DNA from: Tetragonia tetragonoides
Lineage: Eukaryota > Streptophyta > Magnoliopsida > Caryophyllales > Aizoaceae
Assembly: GCA_038025085.1 (NCBI GenBank)
Contig: CM076140.1
Span: forward strand, 436,501-500,500
DNA: 64,000 bases
Reading direction: 5' to 3'
Below, one piece after another: positions 56,196 through 64,000 of the stretch (positions are counted from its first letter, which is position 1; each line of letters starts with the position of its first letter). The notes under the pieces were generated by a model. That model worked only from the letters and a program-made list of their open reading frames with translations, was not told the DNA's origin and searched no databases. Position numbers and translations under genes: made by a program.

Positions 56196-59100
56196 TTACG
56201 TCGACCTCGCTAAACGATCCCAATGTGCTCTTCGCCTAACATACATTTGCTCCCAACCAGCGACACTATCAGAACGGGAAGTAAACCATGCTGCGCATAT
56301 CGGAGGAACAGGGAAATCTGAGGCTAAATCCAGACGGATATAATGCATGTACGAATCACCTAAATGACCTATGACAATTTCCCTACTTGGACGTGTAGCA
56401 GTCGAAGGTGCTTGCAACGGTAGCACAGTGGAACAAGCATATAACCCCCTTCCGCTGCCGTATCCGAATAACATAATCGCTGCATTGAAGAGGTTGGTAA
56501 TCGGGAACAAATCCTCAAGTACTATCATCCAGTGATCATCGTGACACGCACCTCCGTCCCACATAATACGACGGTAACCAGCGTCGACCCCGTCAACGTA
56601 TATGTTTTCGTACAATGCTCGGTTAGCTAAGAGTTCGTTTGCAATGCAAACTCTCGTCAATCGCCATTGCTCTTGGTCTCCGAAAACGTAGTCCGCAATG
56701 ACACGGAAACCGCAATTACCATCCCCAAGCACATCGAGATATCCTTCAATGAAAGGTATGATGATTCCCGGAATTTTGTTAACATGATAGAATTCAGTGA
56801 TATCTATTCCGTGTCCAGCTGCAAGACAATATAATAGAAAGTCATTAATAGTACTTATCAAAAAGTAATTAACAACATTATGTACATGTTAATAAATTAT
56901 GGGTTTTCATACCAGTACTCCGCACGACGTTACTCGATGAGGATGAGCTACGACCACGCCCGCGGCTCGAACTGGATGACCTAGGGCGACCACGACCCCT
57001 CTGGGAGTACTCCCATGAACTAGGATCACGTCTGGTAGAGGAACTCCCTCTCGGTCGACCTCTGACTGTCGTGTTCGCTTCCGGCTCGACGTAACTCGCT
57101 TCATCAGGATGAAGCTGCTCATTAATAAGGACAGATATGTTGCGCACAACTGCCCGGTCGCTTGAGTTAACCTCGTGGACGAGAGAGTGAAAGTACCGAT
57201 GGTCCTCAGATGGATGCTCAGTCATGTCAAGCGTATGTATCTCCACTGCATCACTAATAACGAGTGTTCGCCAAAATTTGTGGACATTATTCAAGCTAAT
57301 TGGCATGCCCGTATCCGTGGCCGTTTTCAACTCACACGCACACGGGATCTGATGAGTGGATCTCAATACACAACCGCAACGATCAAATACTTGGTCACTC
57401 AATTCTCTCATCCTCTTCAGCTCATCCGATAATATTTCTAAGCAGTAATGGAAAACATACCCGATCAGATAGTTGAATGGGAAACCCGAGTACATCACAC
57501 CTCTTCGTCTTCTGCACTCTTCAAGTGTGTACTTGATCTCAGTTAGTTGTGACTCGATTGACTTGTTGACCTTGTTCCAAACATTGTCCAAAGCTCCAGT
57601 TGAGGAGTTCAACCACTGTTTTAGCGCGGCATGTGCACTCTCCACCCTGCAAGTCGTAGTGTTGCCAAGGTGTAGCACCTTATTCGTCCACGCAGCCACA
57701 AACATCTCTTTGTATCTCAGCCAGGTCTCCTCTACATAGGATATCACGTGAGGGTAATTCCTCCAACTATCCTTCATCATACGCACTGCTCTATCGTACT
57801 CAGCTTCTGTGGAAGCTTCCATGATATATTTCCACTTTCCGTTCTTGAACCTCTGCGCGCCGAGCTTATCTTTTCCACAAAGTCTGTACACTTTGTCTTC
57901 AACGACTTTGTTAATGTGCCATGTACAGAGCAAATGGGCACTGTCGGGAAATATCTCTCTAATAGGTGTCATCAACCCTAGCTCACGATCGGTCAAAATT
58001 GCTGTTGGGTGTACATCATTTCCAATAAGCATCCTCAACTTATCTAAGACCCACGCATAGCTTGCCTGAGTCTCATCCTTCATAATGGCATAAGCTATGA
58101 GGAAGTTCTTATTGCTTGGAGTCATCCCCACTATCTCAAGAAACGGCATCTTATACTTGTTTGTTTTGTACGTGGAATCTAAGCCAATCAACCAAGGAAA
58201 AGACCGAAGTAACTGAATTGATGTAGGGTGTGCCATGAACACGTGAGTTACCTCATTAGTAGCTGGGTCGGCTCTTATCCAATGTACGTACTTATTCTCC
58301 ACAGCTAAATGATGAAACTGACCAATGACATCTCTCTCTTCAAAATCAAGTTTCCTTATATGATCTCTGTAGTTGTACACATGCCGTCTAGTTGCATTGT
58401 CGTCGGGAAATTTTTCCTTAATAGCGGCCAAGATAGCACATGGCTTTGTTTGTGCCGAAGTCATGTCACGAACGAGTTGCTTTGACCCAGGACTAAGACC
58501 ACTCATATGACGATATCCCTCAGGAAACACAGCAAAGTCGTGGTTGTGCGTACCCCTAATCCCAGGCAATGTGACAATCATCCAACTACTGGACCCATAC
58601 ACTTGCTCAGCTCTTAACTGGAACGTACATTTACAAGCCTTTGTTTTCGTATTCTTCCGAGCAGCAGTATCTAAGTCTCTTAATTCCCCTCTGTAGCGTT
58701 CATCTCGATTGCATCTTAACAATTTTACGCTTCCATTGTTCTTGTGTGACGAAATTATCAACTCAAACCCGATAGTAAGGGCAATTTGTTTTGCCCAATT
58801 AATTGCATCTCTATCACTATCAAATAACTCATCAGTGACGAAATGCGTACTGTAATCAACACCATCACCACCGAACCGCTCCAAAGGAACCTAACGAAAA
58901 CAACGAAAACAATGTTAGCTTAATCTTAAATTCAAACGTCTATCAAAACCGACTGAACCAAGGGACAGGTGTCTGAAATTTTCGCCTGGACCATGGATGG
59001 GCGGAAATCACGGACGCCGATGCCATGGATGGGCGTAAATAACAGACGCCTGATCCATGGTGTGGTGTCCGTGATTTACGCCCATCCATGGCATCGGCGT

Positions 59101-59251
59101 CCACGATCTCCGCCCATCCATGGTCCAGGCGGAAATTTCAGACGCCTGTTCCATGGACTGGTCGTAAATCACGGACGCCCGTTCAAAAAATGCGGCAAAA
59201 AAAATTAACCTCGGCCACCGTCGACGGCACTTCTTGGTCGCCGGAAGACAT
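56196..59251 (-). CDS. MULE transposase with C-terminal OTU protease domain, 3 exons, 880 aa
   Basis: This protein should cut and move the element. Exons are 59251-59210, 58890-56913 and 56818-56196, GT-AG and in frame (2643 nt including stop). Exon 1 (MSSGDQEVPSTVAE) is inferred; the long exon has no good ATG at its start, which supports it. In order: FAR1/WRKY-GCM1-type zinc finger (~residues 60-135; CKC and HNHD visible); MULE transposase with likely catalytic D252 (IGLDSTYK), D315 (ILTDRELG) and E431 (RVESAHAAL), plus the CxxH motif LLCTWHINK; SWIM zinc finger (~519-533, CGC...CAC); AT-hook-like RGRPR repeats (~625-665); then the OTU domain with GDGNCGF (C709) and YMHYIRL (H832). OTU enzymes are cysteine proteases that usually remove ubiquitin; both catalytic residues are present. 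The OTU exon joins at phase 1 (donor GTATGA, acceptor TTGCAG). It ends 226 bp from the convergent PMD gene. Confidence 0.88.
58962..59152. repeat. Giant hairpin (79-bp arms) in intron 1 of the transposase gene
   Basis: Arms 58962-59040 and 59074-59152 are reverse complements at 73 of 79 positions with no gap, around a 33-nt loop (59041-59073). All six differences are transitions, as expected from deamination of methylated cytosines. The arms carry CCATGGATGGGCG and GGACGCCGATGCC words. The hairpin fills most of the 319-nt intron. Related CCATGG/GACGCC words and an analogous hairpin lie at the other end of the element. Confidence 0.92.
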
Positions 59252-59388
59252 TTGCGGTCGTTCCTTGCTTGCCGGTGAGAGAATGTTGGTGAATGTGGGT
59301 GGGTGTGAGAGTGGGTGGGTGTGAGAGTGGGTGGGTGTGGGAGAGTTAGAGAGGGAGAGGGAGAGGGAGAGTGGGAGAAAGGGTGAAA

Positions 59389-59460
59389 ATGTGAGAGGGG
59401 CAATATTGTAAATTCCAAGAGCGGTGGTGAGTAATTTTATGGCGGTATATAGTAACACCC
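59389..59460 (-). repeat. Right terminal inverted repeat of the Mutator-like element
   Basis: Partner of 53159-53230. It is immediately followed by the target duplication TATTAAAA. Just inside it lie GA-rich and GTGGGTGTGAGA repeats (about 59280-59400) and then the first exon of the transposase gene at 59251, so it is the probable promoter. Confidence 0.88.
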
Positions 59461-59468
59461 TATTAAAA

Positions 59469-60157
59469 TGGTTAAAAACCAAGATTTTGCACGAGCAAGG
59501 AATAAAAACTACACAGAGTACGTAGTACAGCATGATTTGCAGTTATTCAACGTGATAATCCCTAATTACATTATCTGATGTAAGCAAACTCTAGCAAAGT
59601 AAATACCTCCGCAGGCTTAGCTCCACCAATGACGTTAATTTTTCTACTAGAGATCAATTTAAATGAGTCTTGTCAGTTGTCACTTGTGTTTATAATTAGA
59701 ACCATCTGAAAAAAGAACAGAAAAATTTAAACTTGAGGTTGTATTATTATTTGGCAATAGTTTTTCGTCCAACTCTTTCTCCTCTCTTCCCTTCTTTATC
59801 TTTAGTACATACGGAGTATGGTATATCCTGTAAACCCAGACACTAGATCAGAGGATATGAAAAATAGTGTCTCACAAAAACTCGTATGATGCGGCTTCAA
59901 GGTGAGGCCCCCTCTAACAAGCATGACGTCATGCTTATGTCCTTGGCTATAGAGATGGCCTCATAGGAGACCTTTTGATAATGTCTAACTGTGAAATGTA
60001 AGAATTCTGATTGAAAAATCAAAACAAATAAAGATCAGCAACATCAACATTTACATTAGGAATGAAAATTAAAATAACTGTACTGAACATACACCAGATG
60101 ATCTTTTAAACACAGAAAAAAAATAAAAAAATAATGAAAAGTTGAGACTAATAAAAT
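59469..60157. other. Intergenic DNA with an 18-bp palindrome and a small duplication
   Basis: AT-rich DNA between the Mutator-like element and the MAKR-like gene. It includes the perfect palindrome AAGCATGACGTCATGCTT (59919-59936), centred on TGACGTCA, a bZIP/CRE-type site. The phrase GAACATACACCAGATGATCT at about 60086 recurs at about 60165, where it overlaps the end of the MAKR-like gene, marking a ~79-bp local duplication of the 3' region. Confidence 0.6.
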
Positions 60158-60886
60158 TCAGCATGAACATACACCAGATGATCTTTTACAATAAAGAATA
60201 GCCTCATGAATGGAGGTCTCATCATCAGTATTATCAGAACAAGCAGCAATACTATTTCTCCTAGCAGGAGACACTTGTGGTGTGTTGTTAGTGTTACTAA
60301 CAACATTATTATTATTAAGGCTGCTCCAGCTCTTATTATTTACTTCCCACGCTCTCCTATTCACATCATCAACTCTTGTACTACTAATTGTTCCCCTTGA
60401 TGATCTCCTATTCACACTTGCAGGAATTAAGCACCTGATATATTTACCAATAACTCTCCTGGGGAACTTACACCATAATTTCCTCAGGAACATATTTCTC
60501 TGAAAACGAAATGCTGCTTTTTGATCGATTATTTGGGCCTTGTTATGATGATGAATCCATGGTGACGGCGGAGAATCAGGATAACAATAATCCTTTGTTG
60601 TTGGTCTTGATGGCTCGTTGTCGTGGTGGCTGTCTAAGGACCGAGGCATGATGACCCCGTTTGAGAAGAGCTTGTCAGCATGGACAAGTGATGATGATGA
60701 TGATGAGAAGCTCGATTTCGAGATGGAGATGTCGAAATCGAAGTTGTTTTGGGATGCATCTTCTTCTTCTTCATCATTAAGGAAGAGCCTGTTTGAGGCA
60801 ATAGTACTTTTGGGTTCTGTTGCTGCTAGCCAACTGTATGAGAAGCTATCTGTTGCCAGAGGATGATGATGTGAAGAAGTATCCAT
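60158..60886 (-). CDS. Membrane-associated kinase regulator (MAKR)-like protein, 242 aa
   Basis: MAKR proteins are small plant proteins related to BKI1 that attach to the plasma membrane and modulate receptor kinases. The single-exon frame starts MDTSSHHHPLATDSFSYSWL. The FSYSWL motif near the N-terminus and the block LVHADKLFSNGVIMPRSL (about residues 67-84) are typical of the MAKR5/MAKR6 group. A basic middle segment (FRFQRNMFLRKLWCKFPRRV, then KYIRCL) could bind the membrane. The C-terminus VSPARRNSIAACS...SIHEAILYCKRSSG matches the conserved tail. Serine and acidic runs separate these blocks. The subgroup is by memory of motifs only; an alternative is a more distant uncharacterised member. 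Confidence 0.75.
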   Translation of the reverse strand: MDTSSHHHPLATDSFSYSWLAATEPKSTIASNRLFLNDEEEEDASQNNFDFDISISKSSFSSSSSSLVHADKLFSNGVIMPRSLDSHHDNEPSRPTTKDYCYPDSPPSPWIHHHNKAQIIDQKAAFRFQRNMFLRKLWCKFPRRVIGKYIRCLIPASVNRRSSRGTISSTRVDDVNRRAWEVNNKSWSSLNNNNVVSNTNNTPQVSPARRNSIAACSDNTDDETSIHEAILYCKRSSGVCSC

Positions 60887-62472
60887 TATATTGTCAGAAT
60901 GAATGTCTTAGCTTGTGATGAGAAAATATAAACGACTTATAGAAGGGTGGGGAAAGGAAAAGGTCATATGGTGGTTGCTATCTTAGAACTTAGAAGGACC
61001 ACGTTATAGCTCGAGATGAAATTAATTTACTCATAAATGTACAAATTAGAATGTTCCATGAAAATTACAGCAAGAAACAGAGATTTTTTTTTTGTCATTT
61101 CTCGATATAGGTGTCAGTTTACATAATTAGTACTAGTAATAGACTACCATTAGTATTATTAAGTAAGTAAGTTGATGTACAGATTAGAGTAGACAAATGT
61201 GAATCAATGCCTGCAATTATTGAGGGATTTTGTCTGAAATAAACAAGTAGAGAGAAAACATAAATGTTACCACCTTATCTGCAACATGTTCGATCACCTA
61301 GGAAGGAAGGAGCGAGAGTTTCTTAGCTTCCTTGTAAGTTGTAATGGTGTGCTATGGAAACAATAAATCTGTATGTTTTTTTATTTATCCACATTTGTCT
61401 CTTGCAAAGTCTTATAATAATTTGGCATAAATTTCTGTTTGGGTATGTCTTATGTCTAATCTTGAACAAGCAAGCATGTGTTACAGGACCCATCATTTGC
61501 ATGAATTCAGATATATAACAATAAGTATATGTTTGGACTTGCTTGATCGAGTAGATAGAGAGGGCAATAATGCTGATATCTATCATAAATTCACAAGTTC
61601 CCAAGAAAAAAGGGATCTGATCCCAAGAATTGATAGAGACATCTGAGCTACAATACATTTGTTGTAACTTGTAAGTTGTAACCCTAGTTGATATTAATTT
61701 TGCACCAAATGTTTCTACTTATCTTACTACAAGTATTATCCGGTGTTCAGAAAAGAAAAAACTAAATTACCCTTCTATCTCTCTCCCCTGTTCAAAAGTC
61801 AAAAATCTAACACTCCCTACCTCATTTACCTCTCATTTTAACAATCCACTACCCCCTAATCTAAGCTCCCTTAAGCAAAAAAATTCATTGACCTTTTTTT
61901 AATTAAGAAGATTTTCGAAGGTTAAGTCAAGATTTTCAGTAACTTTTTTTTTTTTTTGGTTCGGACGAGGCACAATAATCAGTACAATATACATACACTG
62001 AGGAATAAAGGGATTCAAAAGTGAGATCTAATATACCCATCACCTCAATATTAATCATTAGGCCAAAATATCCTTGGTTAGATTTCATTAACTTTAAATC
62101 TATGATAGCCTCTTATAGTGGATTTGGGTTTTAAGTTGAAGCTGCATGAAACGAGTCCGACAGGTACCCACTGACATGGCCACATGTGTACTGACAGCCA
62201 AAGGCCCACAGGCCAAAGCCCACAAGTAATCAAGTAGAGTAATGCGAACCGATGAATGCTATTCACAGCAAAGGCGGCCTCTTCACTGGGCTGACTTGAT
62301 TAAGTCCATATTGAAAGAGCAGCTACTTTGGGCCGCTTGGCCCGTATTATCATGGTTTAAAGATTGGGCATACGAGAGTCGAGACTGAAAATAGTTTCAA
62401 GACTCAAAAGTCTCAACTCTCAGCTAGTTTTGTGTGGACTTAATCCACCGCGCGTATAGACTAAGTATATTT
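60887..62472. other. Upstream region of the MAKR-like gene and intergenic DNA
   Basis: The first ~100 bp (on the minus strand) hold the likely promoter; a TATA-like CTATAAGT lies near 60937-60944. The remaining AT-rich DNA has only small frames (61323-61658 is the longest) without family features. No transposon ends were recognised. Confidence 0.4.
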
Positions 62473-62622
62473 GAGGGGTGGCTTCAAGTGAAGTAGGGGG
62501 TAACTTCACTATTAGAGGGGTGGCTTCAGGTGAAGTATGGGGTGACTCCTCTATTAGAGGAGTGGCGCTATAGGGGTTGTCCCACTAGAAGTAGGGGATG
62601 ACTCCACTATTAAAGGGGTGAC
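62473..62622 (+). repeat. 42-bp tandem repeat, three to four copies
   Basis: GAGGGGTGGC-type starts occur at 62473, 62515 and 62557 (42-bp spacing), with a longer-spaced, degenerate fourth at about 62613. The units share GAAGTAKGGGGT and GACTCCWCTATTA. No function is evident. Confidence 0.8.
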
Positions 62623-62889
62623 ATTTAAACCATTGATCCACCGTGGACTAAGTCTACACAAATTTTTGTACTCAACTCTTCGTCTCTTCCCATTAGCCAA
62701 TAGCCATTCGTAGTCGGAATTGCTTAACGTAAATTCTAAATTACTGAACGCAAATATCTTTTACACAATCTTTCCGAAAGTACCCTTTTTATTTTCAGAG
62801 CACCTTCCTCCTTCTTATTTTTTGTTTCTCTCAATCCCCCTTATTATATTCCTTCCATACATTGAAAAAAAATCTAAACAACTATCAAT

Positions 62890-62946
62890 ATGGATGAATT
62901 CTTTGATCAAGATCAAATTTTTGATGAAATTAACGATGATATTCAT
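62890..62946 (+). other. Short exon-like piece inside the Pack-MULE
   Basis: An ATG (62890) opens a 19-codon acidic frame (MDEFFDQDQIFDEINDDIH) that ends exactly at a strong donor GTAAGT (62947). A plausible acceptor AACAG lies at about 63066, just before the UPL4-like piece. It may be a captured first exon or a native MULE exon; I do not recognise the peptide. Confidence 0.4.
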
Positions 62947-63098
62947 GTAAGTAAAAAGATTCAATTTTTTTTTTTGTTTTTAAAGTACTGTGGTTGGGTT
63001 GAGGGTTTAGGGTGGTGTTGACGGCGGTTATTCATTTGATTTAATTGGAATTGTGAATGCATAACAGGGTTTAATGAAATTGGGTTCTGAATAAGTTA

Positions 63099-63210
63099 AT
63101 GGGAGATAGATTAATGGAAAGTAGAGGCCAAAAACGATCAGATATGGGTGAAGAATTGCCTGCAGATAAGCGACTGTGCAGTTCACAGGAGTTTAGACCA
63201 AGTTCATCTA
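63099..63210 (+). pseudogene. UPL4-like first-exon fragment captured in the Pack-MULE
   Basis: The frame MESRGQKRSDMGEELPADKR then LCSSQEFRPSSSS (ATG at 63114) closely resembles the N-terminus of plant E3 ubiquitin ligase UPL4 (HECT type), whose usual start is of the form M-x-x-RGQKR...LPADKRACSS-x-EFRPSSS. It stops at a donor-like GTAAGT (63211). No further UPL4 exon follows before the terminal repeat at 63714. The identification rests on memory of the family. It has no armadillo or HECT domain and cannot be a ligase. Confidence 0.72.
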
Positions 63211-63363
63211 GTAAGTTAATGGGAGTTTCCAGTCAGCCTTGTCGATCACCCCACCCCGATCTAGCACCACCACCTACTGCCCACCCCTAGCCACCGCGCC
63301 TCTGCCAATAGGCGCAACCCCTAGCCACCGCGCCTCTCCGGTCAGTCAGCCGGATAGATTAAG

Positions 63364-63626
63364 GAGAGAGAAAAGGAAGGGAGAGTGAGAGGGAATTGAT
63401 TGAGAGACAAGGAAGGAAGCTCGAGGCGGCGGTGGCAGGTCTTCCGGTGGTAATTTAATTCTCTCTCTAGATCGTCTCGGTGCATTCTGTTGATCTTGTT
63501 GTACTTAATTAAGTTGTTTTTGTTGATTATAGGGTTTTTAATCTTTTTTTATCTCTTAATATCACTTTGAGAGAGAGAAAAGGAAGGGAGAGTGAGAGGG
63601 AATTGATTGAGAGACAAGGAAGGAAG
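63364..63626 (+). repeat. 56-bp identical direct repeat inside the Pack-MULE
   Basis: The purine-rich block beginning GAGAGAGAAAAGGAAGGGAG and ending AGACAAGGAAGGAAG occurs at 63364-63419 and again, unchanged, at 63571-63626, 207 bp apart. The identity implies a recent duplication or gene conversion within the element. Confidence 0.93.
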
Positions 63627-63722
63627 ATAGAGAAAGACTCAAAAACTAGTTAGGGATATTGTGGGAAGTTAGAATTTACGTTTAGTAATTTGCGATTTAC
63701 GTATAGCAACCCCCTTCGTAGT

Positions 63723-64000
63723 TTGTTACCACCAAAATAAAAAGCCGACAATTCCGATTAACCAGTAGCCATTTGAATATCTCCCTATAAATATCATGTA
63801 ATGTTTGATTATATTCAGTGAATGTGTGCCTAAAAAAACACTTATGGGAGATTTTTATGGGGAATGAAGCATGTGGCGTATATATTATATCATAAGGTGA
63901 ATAGGTGATCAATGTCTACATGGTGGTACGTGACATGATTCATGCATTATTCTAGTGTTTGATAGTATGAATGCATGAAGAATTAAACGCGTGAAACAGG
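63723..64000. other. Right end of the window, nothing recognised
   Basis: AT-rich sequence beyond the Pack-MULE. A minus-strand frame spans 63912-63697 but crosses the end of the element and has no family features. Confidence 0.4.

Larger units (their letters stand above)
53159..59460. mobile_element. Complete Mutator-like element (6302 bp) with PMD and transposase-OTU genes
   Basis: The left end (GCAAATTGTTATTTACCGCC, then TAAAATTACTCACCAC) and reversed right end (GGGTGTTACTATATACCGCC, then ATAAAATTACTCACCAC) are inverted over about 70 bp. TATTAAAA lies directly outside both ends (53151-53158 and 59461-59468), an 8-bp duplication that may be 9 bp with one mismatch. Two intact convergent genes fill the element: a plant-mobile-domain gene on + (53443-55969) and a transposase-OTU gene on - (59251-56196). 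Each ATG lies about 210-285 bp inside its end, so the TIRs probably carry the promoters. The layout parallels MuDR (mudrA and mudrB). Both frames are undamaged, but the TIRs have diverged. Confidence 0.92.
62715..63714. mobile_element. Pack-MULE-like element (1000 bp) carrying a UPL4-like exon
   Basis: The left end CGGAATTGCTTAACGTAAAT and reversed right end GGGGGTTGCTATACGTAAAT are inverted, continuing AAATTACTRAACGYAAAT, about 31 of the first 41 positions matching. TTCGTAGT flanks both sides (62707-62714 and 63715-63722), an 8-9 bp Mutator-type duplication. Inside are two exon-like pieces on the + strand: 62890-62946 and about 63093-63210, the latter like the N-terminus of the HECT ligase UPL4. 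No transposase is present. A non-autonomous MULE with a captured host fragment is a Pack-MULE. The TIRs differ from those of the 6.3-kb element, so a different transposase presumably moved it. Confidence 0.82.

Noticed and set aside
62715..64000. A genuine UPL4 gene starting here
   Set aside because: The exon is enclosed by Mutator-type inverted ends with an 8-bp duplication, and no later UPL4 exon follows before the right end. It remains formally possible until the next sequence is seen.

Overview
This window is nuclear DNA of a flowering plant, almost certainly a eudicot. The evidence is spliced genes with GT-AG introns, plant-only families (reticulon-like RTNLB, a golgin candidate 3/4-type protein with a GRAB domain, a MAKR-type protein, plant mobile domain), and plant MITEs of the Tourist, Stowaway and hAT kinds. 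I cannot fix the species. All exon models were made by eye from GT-AG signals and checked only for frame continuity.

Layout. 1-6131: tandem array of a ~310-bp GC-rich satellite (array A). 6132-11900: gene-free, with old transposon remnants and decayed satellite. 11929-13822: reticulon-like gene (+). 15231-28449: golgin candidate 3/4-like gene (-), 15 exons; its 3.9-kb intron 12 has been filled by satellite array B and nested transposons. 28830-29617: retroposed element with a 16-bp target-site duplication. 30130-31035: three inverted satellite units (array C). 31190-31587: candidate C/D-box snoRNA with a plant-type promoter. 34587-35030: broken copy of the last exon of the 59K gene. 35031-43640: large satellite array D with nested hAT, solo-LTR and other insertions. 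45529-49368: PDCD7-type U11/U12 snRNP 59 kDa protein gene (-) of the minor spliceosome. 50250-50314: truncated tRNA-Leu-like sequence. 51395-52145: solo LTR. 53159-59460: a complete Mutator-like element with intact genes. 60158-60886: MAKR-like gene (-). 62715-63714: a 1.0-kb Pack-MULE-like element carrying a UPL4-like exon fragment.

The most interesting system is the 6.3-kb Mutator-like element. It has ~70-bp terminal inverted repeats, a flanking 8-bp duplication (TATTAAAA), and two convergent multi-exon genes that each start just inside one terminal repeat. One encodes a plant-mobile-domain protein (622 aa). The other encodes a FAR1/MULE transposase joined in frame by splicing to a C-terminal OTU cysteine protease (880 aa). 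Each gene has a tiny first exon followed by an intron with a large CCATGG-rich inverted repeat. This recalls maize MuDR (mudrA and mudrB, convergent, transcribed from the TIRs), with the plant-mobile-domain gene in the mudrB position.

The second theme is the satellite family. It occurs at four places in both orientations, has trimeric higher-order structure in two arrays, sits in an intron between 56-nt direct repeats of host sequence, and truncates a gene copy. The host genes themselves look ordinary and intact: reticulon (ER shaping), golgin (Golgi tether), 59K (minor spliceosome) and MAKR (membrane-linked kinase regulation).
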